A stretch of 64,000 bases of DNA from JBNKFV01 sp050289485 (GTDB lineage Bacteria > Pseudomonadota > Gammaproteobacteria > Pseudomonadales > Cellvibrionaceae), in NCBI GenBank assembly GCA_050289485.1, contig JBNKFV010000016.1, positions 29,373-93,372 of the forward strand, written 5' to 3'. Under the pieces are notes generated by a model. It was not told the DNA's origin, ran no database searches, and saw only the letters and a list, made by a program, of their open reading frames with translations. Position 1 is the stretch's first letter, and every line of letters begins with the position of its first letter. This document shows positions 44,801-52,858 of the stretch, in pieces. The position numbers and the translations under genes were made by a program.

Positions 44801-46743
44801 TTGAAATTGTTGCTCACTGCACGAATATCAATATGCACTGGCAGGCTGAACAACAAGGTAAAATCATGTAACCATATCGCCGGACTACCGGCTGGTTTAA
44901 TTTTAAATGGGTGTTCACCGAGCACACGCAACCCCATATTTTCCAGAATGGGAATAACATCAGACAGCTCTAGTGCATCACTTCGATGAAACACTTTAAA
45001 ACGCAAAATATTGTCGCCAGCCTCTGCTGGGTGATAAAAATTCATGGCAATATCATCATCGCCATTTAGCTCGTCAATTGTTGCAATATCATGAACTGCA
45101 ATACGGGCATCGTAGTGTTCTTGATAGCCAGAGCTAAAGGCATCAATGAAACGTTTTTGCAGTTCATTACCGTGCTCTTCGCCATTCACCTCGATTAATG
45201 CAGACTCGAGATGGTCTTGCCAGGTGCGGGTGATATCAACAATTTTTTGTTCCAGCACACGGTGATCAAACAAGGGGGTCTGATCTTCATTGATGCGGAA
45301 GAAAAAGTGTGTGCGCGCCAGGCTCGATTCGGAATAATAGGTAGTAAACTCACATTCGATGGCGTGAATGGTATCGCTGATAAGTGCCTGAATTTGTTGG
45401 CGAACACTCGTAGAAAATACATCACGCGGCACGTACACGAGAAAACTGATAAATTTTCCGTAAGGGTCTTTACGCATAAATGCCCGCACCATATGACGCT
45501 CATTAATCTGCGCTACGCCGTGCAGAGTTTCAAATAATTCGCTGGTATTACATTGAAATAACTCTTCGCGGGGAAAGGTATCCAGTAAGCGGCGCAATAC
45601 TCGGCCGTAATGGGACATAGGATCAATATCGGAACGCGCTAGAATTTCGCGGGCTTTCTTGCGAATCAGTGGAATACTGTCTGGCTGTGCAATAAATACT
45701 GATGATGTATACAAACCCAGGAAGCGGCTTTCACCACAGACTTCCCCCTGCTCGTCGTAGCGCTTAACGATAACGTAGTCGGAATAAGCATGGCGGTGAA
45801 CCTGTGATCTTACCGACGATTTACTGAATGCCATTACGTTAGGGGTAAGATGAAAGCGCGTCATCCCACTGTTGAAATCATCTAATGCCATGGCCGTTGT
45901 CTGACGTGGGCGAACGGTAAACAAGCCAAGCCGCTTGCTGGTATTTTCTACTAATACACGCTGGCCATCGATATCTTGAAAATCGTATTCAGAATATCCC
46001 AAAAAGGTAAAATGCCGATCGATCAGCCAACGCAAAAATGCCTGGCTTTCTTCCAGGGTGTCGTCAAAATTTCCACCCTTGGCATTGTTCAGATTTTGTG
46101 CGGTAACTTCACACTGATCCAGCATGGGCTGGTAACCCTCGATAACTATTTCGATTTGCTGTAACACCCGCAAAATACCGGTTTTTAAGTCTTTGAGCTC
46201 TTTTGCATCGGTATTTAAATTGACCTCAAAATACACCAGTGCCTCACGCTGGTTAATATCTGAAGATGTTTCCGTTGAATTAACTTTGCCTGGCTGGCTC
46301 AGTGCAGGATCGATACCAAGCAATCGATTGTCTTTATCTCGTTTGCAGGCCAGTACTGTGTTGTTAATGGTGTACACCGGCATATTACGGCGGCTTAACT
46401 CAATACGAATCGAATCCACTAGAAAAGGCATGTCACGGCAAAGTACCGCGACCACCGTGTGGTCACAGACCCAGCCATCTTCCTCCAGGCTGGGGTTAAT
46501 TACCCATATCTTGGGGCTGGCCGCATCGAACTGGCGTAGATTGCGCCACCAGAAATTAATCATCCCATAGATGTCGCTGAGGTGGTGTCCCTGTAATTCC
46601 TGCACGGGAAAACGGTTGAAATAGAGCTCAATTAACTGGCCAAGTGTGTCAACAGCACCATTGTTATGATGTGCTTGCGCATAATGTTTGAGTTGCTTGG
46701 TTAACGCTTCTTTGCTGTCGGTGATCGCCAGAGTTGTGTCCAC
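41806..46743 (-). CDS. gdhB: NAD-specific glutamate dehydrogenase, large (GDH-180) class
   Basis: About 1645 residues from GTG 46743, with AGAGGATC 5-10 nt upstream; the Pseudomonas enzyme is about 1620, so the 41 extra in-frame codons to 46866 are probably not used. N-terminal ACT-like regulatory region, then the catalytic core: RVEGVHLRGGKVARGGLRWSDR-type segment (given in short: GGKVARGGLRWSDR), VVPSGAKGGFVVK with catalytic lysines, IGIGDMGGDVFGNGML (NAD-binding) and GVDCSDHEVNIKI. It deaminates glutamate to 2-oxoglutarate with NAD and is controlled allosterically in relatives. Monocistronic. Confidence 0.95.
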   Translation of the reverse strand: MDTTLAITDSKEALTKQLKHYAQAHHNNGAVDTLGQLIELYFNRFPVQELQGHHLSDIYGMINFWWRNLRQFDAASPKIWVINPSLEEDGWVCDHTVVAVLCRDMPFLVDSIRIELSRRNMPVYTINNTVLACKRDKDNRLLGIDPALSQPGKVNSTETSSDINQREALVYFEVNLNTDAKELKDLKTGILRVLQQIEIVIEGYQPMLDQCEVTAQNLNNAKGGNFDDTLEESQAFLRWLIDRHFTFLGYSEYDFQDIDGQRVLVENTSKRLGLFTVRPRQTTAMALDDFNSGMTRFHLTPNVMAFSKSSVRSQVHRHAYSDYVIVKRYDEQGEVCGESRFLGLYTSSVFIAQPDSIPLIRKKAREILARSDIDPMSHYGRVLRRLLDTFPREELFQCNTSELFETLHGVAQINERHMVRAFMRKDPYGKFISFLVYVPRDVFSTSVRQQIQALISDTIHAIECEFTTYYSESSLARTHFFFRINEDQTPLFDHRVLEQKIVDITRTWQDHLESALIEVNGEEHGNELQKRFIDAFSSGYQEHYDARIAVHDIATIDELNGDDDIAMNFYHPAEAGDNILRFKVFHRSDALELSDVIPILENMGLRVLGEHPFKIKPAGSPAIWLHDFTLLFSLPVHIDIRAVSNNFKEAFEAVWRREAENDQFNRLIIGARLNWREVTALRAYARYMKQTAFNFSQGYIADTLANHLEITRNLVAMFKSTFNPRVNQNSEQDNSRLVRLNQKIIDALDQVENLNDDTILRRYLDLIKGTMRTNFYQPSADGTFKDYVCFKFSPRNIPDIPEPRPMFEIFVYSPRIEGVHLRGGKVARGGLRWSDRLQDYRTEVLGLVKAQQVKNAVIVPSGAKGGFVVKQPPADGSRKAMLEEGIACYRIFIQALLDVTDNIIDGEIVPPKNVICLDESDPYLVVAADKGTATFSDIANEISLQNNHWLGDAFASGGSQGYDHKKMGITARGAWISVQRHFKELGIDVQKEAFTAIGIGDMGGDVFGNGMLMSEHTCLLAAFNHLHIFIDPSPDAAASYQERKRLFDSDNGGWDQYDKSLISKGGGLFSRSAKSIDISPEMRDVFAISETKLTPTQLVNRLLKAPVGLIWNGGIGTYIKAKSESHSDVGDKANDSLRVNGADLRCKVLGEGGNLGATQRGRIEFALNGGAVNTDFIDNAAGVDCSDHEVNIKILLGDIVRNGDMTEKQRNSLLAEMTDNVAELVLANNYKQTQAISLAQQQAGKRLIEYIRVIRSLESQGQLDRALEFLPDDETLMERRSQGLAMTRPELSILISYVKVMLKDALATDEIGDDPYLAKAVENIFPQKIREHYSQQMYEHRLRKEIIATQLANDLVNNMGISFCHRIMESTGVSATAVARAYCVARDIFDMQAYRKQVESLDFKIDVQQQFELFNIIMRRVRRGTRWFLRNRRGALNPQQEVETYGNRLYEVVHLMPDVLTGKAKEDWQAAYDRWIEAGLDEEMARSTAMITNLYSGLSILEAARLSDAPLKDVAILFFLVAEHLNLNWFASQVSDVAVDNYWQAMAREAFLDDLEVQMRSITVSILQLKPPEFTLQEALDAWSKQHEVLIGRWKALMSDLQGSATPDFAMFSVATRELLDLAQASKHSASLGVDCNEEVTPIPQ

Positions 46744-47168
46744 AGAAGATCCTCTAATGTAGTTATTGCGACGTTTGTTTATTTTTTCACCTACTTTATC
46801 AACTCGACAATCATTCATGCCAAGTTGATAAATAGCCTGAGATGAACCTGATGGGAACCATCTCACCCACTATGTAGTCTACCGCATCGATTTTGACAAT
46901 TTGGCACGCAAACAAGTGCTTGCTTTATAAGGGTAGCTTATAGCGCGCTAGTTAATTTCACGGGCTGTTGGGCACCCGCAAATACAGAAGATAGTCTAAT
47001 CCGCTTATCGCTTGCGGGTACAGACATACTCTACGGAAAGCAGATCGTAGACAGATTTTTATCGCATTTTTTCTTCAAACTGCGAAATAACCGCGGATAT
47101 GACGGATAAAAGTCTTCTACAAGCGTTGTAAACCATGGTGTAAGCCCCATATAAGGTTGAAGTAATTT
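46744..47168. other. divergent intergenic region, gdhB and moxR operon
   Basis: 425 bp (about 300 if the longer gdhB start were used). No supported gene. It must contain the promoters of both transcription units; I see no strong palindrome. Confidence 0.4.
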
Positions 47169-48176
47169 ATGCAGCATATACAACAACAGGTACCGACACT
47201 GACTATGACCGAGGTTGAGACAATCCCGCCATTACAACCACTAAAACAGTGGTTGCAGACACAAATTATTGGTCAGGAGCATTTGGTGGAGCGCCTCCTG
47301 ATAGCCTTGCTGGCCGACGGCCACCTGCTGGTAGAGGGCGCACCAGGCCTGGCAAAAACTCGAGCCATTAAAAGCCTCGCCGACGGGATCGAAGGTGATT
47401 TTCACCGCGTTCAGTTTACCCCCGACCTGCTACCCTCTGACATCACCGGCACAGACATTTACCGGCCACAGACCGGTGATTTTCAATTTCAGGCCGGCCC
47501 CATATTCCACAATCTTATTCTGGCTGACGAAATTAACCGGGCACCGGCTAAAGTGCAGTCGGCCCTGCTGGAGGCGATGGCCGAACGCCAAGTTTCGGTA
47601 GGCAGTAAAACCTACCCACTGCCAGACCTGTTTCTGGTGATGGCAACGCAAAACCCCATTGAGCAAGAAGGTACCTACCCGCTGCCAGAAGCCCAGCTCG
47701 ACCGTTTTTTGATGCATGTTAATGTGCACTACCCCAACGCCGATGCCGAGCGAGCGATTCTGGCCCTTACCCGGGGTGACGCCACGCATGCCGGACAACA
47801 AGCGCCCCCAGCTCGTCTTCCGCAAGCCGTGATTATGCAGGCCCGCCAAGAGCTGCTAACCATGCATATGGCCGACACAGTCGAGGAGTACATTGTACAA
47901 CTCACCGTGGCAACCCGAGAGCCGCAAACTTACGACGTCGAACTGGCGCAATGGCTGGAATACGGTGTGAGCCCCCGTGGCACGATTGCGCTTGATCGCT
48001 GTGCCCGAGCTCACGCATGGCTGAACGGGCAGGATTACGTGAGTCCGGATAACGTACAAGCGGTATTGCACGATGTCTTTCGCCACAGACTACTACTCAG
48101 TTTCGAGGCAGAAGCCAACGGCATTACGCAAGATCACGTGATTGACCGATTGATCAATAAAGTCCCAGTTGTATAA
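47169..48176 (+). CDS. MoxR-family AAA+ ATPase
   Basis: 335 residues. Walker A is the relaxed MoxR form LLVEGAPGLAKT, Walker B LILADEINRAPAKVQSALLEAM, sensor 1 FLVMATQNPIEQEGTYPLPEAQLDRF (in pieces: ATQNPIEQEGTYPLPEAQLD), arginine finger region SPRGTIALDR. MoxR ATPases act as chaperones or activators for VWA-domain proteins, which are encoded downstream. First gene of a six-gene operon; only 6 bp separate it from the DUF58 gene. Confidence 0.93.
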   Translation: MQHIQQQVPTLTMTEVETIPPLQPLKQWLQTQIIGQEHLVERLLIALLADGHLLVEGAPGLAKTRAIKSLADGIEGDFHRVQFTPDLLPSDITGTDIYRPQTGDFQFQAGPIFHNLILADEINRAPAKVQSALLEAMAERQVSVGSKTYPLPDLFLVMATQNPIEQEGTYPLPEAQLDRFLMHVNVHYPNADAERAILALTRGDATHAGQQAPPARLPQAVIMQARQELLTMHMADTVEEYIVQLTVATREPQTYDVELAQWLEYGVSPRGTIALDRCARAHAWLNGQDYVSPDNVQAVLHDVFRHRLLLSFEAEANGITQDHVIDRLINKVPVV

Positions 48177-48182
48177 CGGCTT

Positions 48183-49145
48183 ATGACAGCGCAGTACTCA
48201 CCTAACGTGACCGATGATAAAGCGGCTTTACGCCCGTCAGGGCCCTATGCTGAGGTGGAAAGCCTGCTCAAATTGCGTTTTATCGGGCGCGAACTCAGCT
48301 TGTTTAATCACAAACCAGCCAAAACCATGATGACGGGCTCTGTACGCACGCGGTTTCGTGGCCGCGGCATGGAGTTTGAAGAGGTGCGCCACTATCAGCC
48401 CGGAGATGATGTACGGAATATCGACTGGCGCGTCACAGCCCGCACACAGGTACCGCATACCAAGCTGTTTCGAGAGGAACGCGAGCGCCCGGTGTATGTA
48501 GTAGTAGATCAACGCCAAAGCATGTTTTTTGGCAGTGTTAACTGCTTTAAATCCGTATTGGCCAGTCATGTTGCGGCTACGTTGGGTTGGACCGCACTGA
48601 ATCAAGGTGACCGAATCGGCGGTTTGGTTTTTGGTAACCGCGAGCAGACTGATATTCGCCCGCGGCGCAGCAAGCACGCCCAAATGGCACTGATCAACGC
48701 ACTGATTGATACCAATAAGCTGCTGCACAAACCCGATCAACAGATGCAGCCGCAGAACCTCGATACCATGCTCGCCGATGTGCGCCGTATTGCGCACCCT
48801 GGCTGTGCCGTATTTTTCATTAGCGACTTTCACGATATCAGCCCGGAAACCGAGCGCCTTTGTTATCAGCTATCGCGACACACCGATCTCAGCCTCATCA
48901 ATATCTATGATCCACTGGAAAATCACCTGCCAGATCAGGCAGGCACGCTTAGCATCAGTAACGGTAGAGATACCGTTACATTGCAGGCCAATGATCAGCG
49001 GGTAAGAACGGCTCACTTTGAACGCTTTGCTGCACGACAACAGGCGCTAAACCAGATCGCTCAGCATCTAAAGATACAGTGCTTATCGTTTTCTACGGAA
49101 AACGACCCCAACCTGATACTCAATCGCCAATTTGGAAGACGCTAA
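48183..49145 (+). CDS. DUF58 domain protein of the MoxR/Bat operon
   Basis: 320 residues. The DUF58 signature is GRGMEFEEVRHYQPGDDVRNIDWRVTAR (in short: EFEEVRHYQPGDDVRNIDW), which precedes a degenerate VWA-like fold (VYVVVDQRQSMFFGS, where the MIDAS serine pair is altered). No membrane segment. DUF58 proteins are constant partners of MoxR and are thought to act as adaptors. Stop and the next ATG are adjacent (TAAATG). Confidence 0.92.
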   Translation: MTAQYSPNVTDDKAALRPSGPYAEVESLLKLRFIGRELSLFNHKPAKTMMTGSVRTRFRGRGMEFEEVRHYQPGDDVRNIDWRVTARTQVPHTKLFREERERPVYVVVDQRQSMFFGSVNCFKSVLASHVAATLGWTALNQGDRIGGLVFGNREQTDIRPRRSKHAQMALINALIDTNKLLHKPDQQMQPQNLDTMLADVRRIAHPGCAVFFISDFHDISPETERLCYQLSRHTDLSLINIYDPLENHLPDQAGTLSISNGRDTVTLQANDQRVRTAHFERFAARQQALNQIAQHLKIQCLSFSTENDPNLILNRQFGRR

Positions 49146-49790
49146 ATGAATCAGGCTTTGCCAACCAATGCCCTGTCGGGCAACAGTACAGCAGATATAC
49201 CCCTGAGGGATATTCACCTGCCAGACCCGGTGGGTCTTTGGCCGCTGGCACCGGGTTGGTGGGCACTGTTACTGCTGGTGCTATTCATTAGCGCAGCAAG
49301 CGTCTTCTATATTCGCCGCAAACGACTGGCCTCTGCCTACCGTCGAGAAGCATTGAACGCATTAAATCAACTAACGGAAAGCTACAAATCACAAGAAGCA
49401 ACCCACATTAATAATCACTCGCAACTTATTGTTTTAAAAAAAGAATATCTCGAAAAAAGTAATACTTTGCTTAAGCGCACTGCGCTCACTGCTTACCCAC
49501 AAGCCACCCGCCTGAGCGTGGCAGCATTCACCGGTGAGCAATGGACCGGCTTTCTCTATATGCACTGCCCCGCGCTAAGCAAGCACACCGCTATTACCGA
49601 ACACGAGCTTGCAGACTTGCTGAAGGCCAGCTACCAGCGTGCACCTGCAGAGATTGCCTCGGTCTCGCTAAACGCCTTGCATGACCTTGCTCGCTACTGG
49701 ATTCTCCATCACAGCACAGTACTGGCCAGCATTAATAGGCAAGACAACGAATCAACCATGACGTCGCCAGCGGTTATAGGAGGCAATTGA
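49146..49790 (+). CDS. DUF4381 membrane protein of the Bat operon
   Basis: 214 residues. DIHLPDPVGLWPLAPGWWALLLLVLFI is the DUF4381 hallmark: a proline-rich lead into one membrane helix (about residues 40-60), then a cytoplasmic helical domain ending with ASINRQDNE. Found next to DUF58 and BatA genes in gammaproteobacteria; role unknown. It overlaps no gene but its stop is 2 bp before the BatA ATG. Confidence 0.82.
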   Translation: MNQALPTNALSGNSTADIPLRDIHLPDPVGLWPLAPGWWALLLLVLFISAASVFYIRRKRLASAYRREALNALNQLTESYKSQEATHINNHSQLIVLKKEYLEKSNTLLKRTALTAYPQATRLSVAAFTGEQWTGFLYMHCPALSKHTAITEHELADLLKASYQRAPAEIASVSLNALHDLARYWILHHSTVLASINRQDNESTMTSPAVIGGN

Positions 49791-49792
49791 TC

Positions 49793-50824
49793 ATGCTGAG
49801 TTTCGAATGGCCATGGTTGGCACTGTTGGCGCCACTGCCCCTATTAGTTTATTGGTTGCCCGCTCGCACAAAACATCGCGACGCAGCGATTGCCGTGCCT
49901 TTCTATGACGCGGCAGTCAGCTATGGTGGCGAACATACGTTCACTCACCAGCGCCATCGAGCCAAAACACTAACTCTCTTAGCTATCTGGTTACTACTGG
50001 TGATTGCGGCCACCCGCCCACAATGGATTGGAGAACCAGTAGCCCTGCCGGCCAGTGGTCGAGACCTATTATTAGCCGTGGATATATCCGGCAGTATGGA
50101 AACCCCCGACATGGTAGTGCAAGGCCGAAAGATAGACCGCCTGAGTATCGTCAAATATGTGGTAGGCGAATTCGTGGAGCGACGCCAGCAAGACCGGCTC
50201 GGACTCATTTTGTTTGGCACGCAAGCCTATTTGCAGGTACCCCTAACCTTTGACCGGCAAACGGTACAAACGCTGTTACAGGAGGCGCAACTGGGCTTCG
50301 CCGGCAAAGCAACTGCCATTGGTGATGCGATCGGTCTGGCTATTAAACGGCTTCGCGACCGCCCAGATAATGCCAGAGTTTTGATTCTGCTGACCGATGG
50401 CGCCAATACGGCCGGCGAAGTTGCCCCACGGCAGGCCGCCGAGCTGGCGAAGCAGGCCGGGGTTAAAATTTATACAATTGGTATTGGCGCCGAGGTAATG
50501 GAAAGCCACGGCATCTTAGGGACTCGTCGCTATAACCCCTCTGCCGACCTGGACGAAGACACGCTGCAATACATTGCCTCAGAAACGGGGGGACAGTATT
50601 TTCGTGCCCGGGATCCTGCGGAACTGGTGAGAATATACAGCCGCCTAGATCAACTGGAGCCAATTGAACAAGAGGCGCAAACCTACCGCCCCACTAAAGC
50701 GCTTTTTTACTGGCCGCTAGCCATAGCCCTTGGGCTTTCTGCTCTCTGGGCCTGTGTTTCATTGCTACCCCTGAGTGCCGGCTTTCGCCGCACTTCGCAG
50801 CAACCGGCGGGAGCTGACACATGA
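49793..50824 (+). CDS. VWA-domain membrane protein (BatA-like)
   Basis: 343 residues from ATG 49793, which has AGGAGG 9 nt upstream; a TTG two codons earlier is rejected. Two N-terminal membrane helices (WPWLALLAPLPLLVYW and LTLLAIWLLLVIAA) frame a short loop; then a von Willebrand A domain in the periplasm with an intact metal site, DISGSMETPDM (D97-x-S99-x-S101), and ILLTDGANTAG; a last helix (FYWPLAIALGLSALWACVSLL) anchors the C-terminus. Bat proteins affect envelope stress and aerotolerance in relatives. Overlaps the next gene by 4 bp. Confidence 0.9.
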   Translation: MLSFEWPWLALLAPLPLLVYWLPARTKHRDAAIAVPFYDAAVSYGGEHTFTHQRHRAKTLTLLAIWLLLVIAATRPQWIGEPVALPASGRDLLLAVDISGSMETPDMVVQGRKIDRLSIVKYVVGEFVERRQQDRLGLILFGTQAYLQVPLTFDRQTVQTLLQEAQLGFAGKATAIGDAIGLAIKRLRDRPDNARVLILLTDGANTAGEVAPRQAAELAKQAGVKIYTIGIGAEVMESHGILGTRRYNPSADLDEDTLQYIASETGGQYFRARDPAELVRIYSRLDQLEPIEQEAQTYRPTKALFYWPLAIALGLSALWACVSLLPLSAGFRRTSQQPAGADT

Positions 50825-52824
50825 TTGGGCAGGTAATAAACGACTTTCATTGGTTGCGCCCCTACTGGCTGCTAGCGCTGCTGCCGCTGGCAATGTTGAT
50901 TGCCGCCCTGCTGATACAAAAAGGCCGCGCCAGCCGCTGGCACAAACTGATTCCACCGCACCTACTTGCACCCATGCTGGTCGGCAATGTGCAAGCCAAA
51001 CGCCGTTCGCCGTTGCTGGCATTGACGGCAGCTTGGTTGCTCGCCACGTTGGCACTGGCAGGCCCTAGCTGGGAACGATTGCCCCAGCCGGTGCATCAAT
51101 CGCAAGAGGCAATGGTTATATTGCTGGATCTGTCACCATCAATGCTGGCAGAAGATATCAAACCCTCGCGTATTGTGCGGGCCCGTTATAAGCTTATCGA
51201 TTTGCTCAAAGCGCGAACCGATGGCCTTACCGCCCTGGTCGCGTATGCGGGTGACGCCCACGTTGTAACCCCTCTCACTGATGACACCGAAACAATAGTC
51301 AGCTTACTGAGCGCGCTGGATCCAACCACTATGCCCGCTGCCGGAAGCCAGGTGGAAGCCGCGGTAGATCGTGGACTCACCTTGATGCACGACAGTGGTA
51401 TCACCAAAGGCCGCCTGTTACTGATAACCGATGGTGTCGCTGACGATGCGGCGAGCACGATGACTGACCAATTGGCGGAAACGCCCTTTTCACTATCAAT
51501 TCTTGCGATTGGTACACCTGACGGAGCCCCAATCCCACTCTCACGAGGCTTTGCCAAAAATAATCAAGGGGAAGTGGTGATTAGCAAGCTCGACGTCAAC
51601 GCCCTGCAGTCACTGGCAAGTCAAAACCGTGGCCGTTTTAGCACATTGACGGCAGGCAACGATGATGTCGATTTTCTTCTGAAAAGTGATATACAGCTGC
51701 CACCAGAAACCATCAAAACTGACCGTTTGTTTGATACCTGGGACGACAAGGGCACTTATTTAGTACTGCTGCTTTTGCCGATTGCGCTGGCAGCATTTCG
51801 TCGCGGGGTGTTGTTGTCTGTTACGGCATTAACGGTGATGCTGCCCCTCTATGCACCGGATACCCATGCTGTCGACAACCCAGAAATAAAACCAACCACA
51901 GAACATAGCGCGCCCTCCTTTTGGGATTCCCTATGGTTTACGCCAGACCAGCAGGGACAACAGTTAATGCAGGACGACCAGCCTGCACGCGCAGCCGAAA
52001 CCTTTACCAACCCCGACTGGAAGGCCAGTGCAGCCTATAAGGCTGGCGATTATTCCACGGCGGCCAGCTTGTTCAATGGCGACACAGCTACCGACTATTA
52101 CAATCGGGGCAATGCCCTGGCGAAAGGTAACCGCTTGCAAGACGCGCTTGAAAACTACGAGAAAGCGCTGGAGATCGATCCAGCATTTGAGGATGCCAGT
52201 TATAACAAGAAACTCGTAGAAGACGCCCTGCAAAAGCAACAGGAACAGGAACAGGAACAGGAACAGCAGCAAGAACAAAATCAACAGAACCAGAACAACA
52301 ACCAGCAGCGAGAAGGCCAAGATAGCGATCAACAGCAAGGTGGTAACAACAGCCAGCCAAACGACCAACAACAAAACAATGGCGACAGCGGTCAAGCGCA
52401 ACAAAACCAAGGCAACAACCAAAACGGCAGCGATGGGCAAGATAGGAGTGAGCAAGGATCGCAACAGAATCAAGATCAAACCGATGGGCAAAATCTATCG
52501 CAAGAGGCTGCCGAGCAAGCCGCCAAAGAATCCTCGTCACAGGGTGAACAATCAGACTCAGACAAAGATGAACAGTCAGAAGGCAGGCCTAAAATGGCAG
52601 CCGACGATGACGAGCAAAACAGCGATACAGACAACCAACAAGCCTTATCAGCCCAGGCAAGTGACAGTGAAGACAACAGCGAACAAGCACAAGCGTTAGA
52701 ACAGTGGTTACGGCAAGTACCAGATGACCCAAGCGGGTTGTTGCGACGCAAATTTGAATACGAGTATCAACAACAGCGTCGTCAACGCCAGTGGCAAGCC
52801 CCTCCTGGCGACCAGCGCTGGTAG
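50821..52824 (+). CDS. VWA-TPR fusion protein (BatB-BatC)
   Basis: 667 residues. Residues ~13-80 hold two membrane helices; the VWA domain follows with DLSPSMLAED (D103-x-S105-x-S107), then a helix (YLVLLLLPIALAAFRRGVLL), then TPR repeats (YYNRGNALAKGNRLQDALENYEKAL, about residues 405-460). From about 465 to 640 the chain is a disordered Q/N/E/S-rich tract, and it ends with LEQWLRQVPDDPSGLLRRKF, the conserved BatC tail. BatB and BatC, separate genes in Bacteroides, are fused here, as in many gammaproteobacteria. Confidence 0.9.
   Translation: MIGQVINDFHWLRPYWLLALLPLAMLIAALLIQKGRASRWHKLIPPHLLAPMLVGNVQAKRRSPLLALTAAWLLATLALAGPSWERLPQPVHQSQEAMVILLDLSPSMLAEDIKPSRIVRARYKLIDLLKARTDGLTALVAYAGDAHVVTPLTDDTETIVSLLSALDPTTMPAAGSQVEAAVDRGLTLMHDSGITKGRLLLITDGVADDAASTMTDQLAETPFSLSILAIGTPDGAPIPLSRGFAKNNQGEVVISKLDVNALQSLASQNRGRFSTLTAGNDDVDFLLKSDIQLPPETIKTDRLFDTWDDKGTYLVLLLLPIALAAFRRGVLLSVTALTVMLPLYAPDTHAVDNPEIKPTTEHSAPSFWDSLWFTPDQQGQQLMQDDQPARAAETFTNPDWKASAAYKAGDYSTAASLFNGDTATDYYNRGNALAKGNRLQDALENYEKALEIDPAFEDASYNKKLVEDALQKQQEQEQEQEQQQEQNQQNQNNNQQREGQDSDQQQGGNNSQPNDQQQNNGDSGQAQQNQGNNQNGSDGQDRSEQGSQQNQDQTDGQNLSQEAAEQAAKESSSQGEQSDSDKDEQSEGRPKMAADDDEQNSDTDNQQALSAQASDSEDNSEQAQALEQWLRQVPDDPSGLLRRKFEYEYQQQRRQRQWQAPPGDQRW
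52241..52264 (+). repeat. short tandem repeat (AGGAAC)4 in the BatB-BatC gene
   Basis: Four exact 6-bp units encode Gln-Glu pairs at the start of the Q-rich tract. In-frame copy-number slippage would only change linker length. Confidence 0.8.
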
Positions 52825-52858
52825 CAAAACCCCAAGTATAGAAACTCATTACAGATAG

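Noticed and set aside
48237..48833. 198-codon minus-strand frame inside the DUF58 gene
   Set aside because: Antisense shadow of a recognised domain in a tight operon.
51964..52491. 175-codon Leu/Val-rich minus-strand frame, looks like a membrane protein
   Set aside because: It is the complement of the CAA/CAG/GAA-rich Q/E tract of the BatB-BatC gene, which automatically reads as Leu/Phe/Val.
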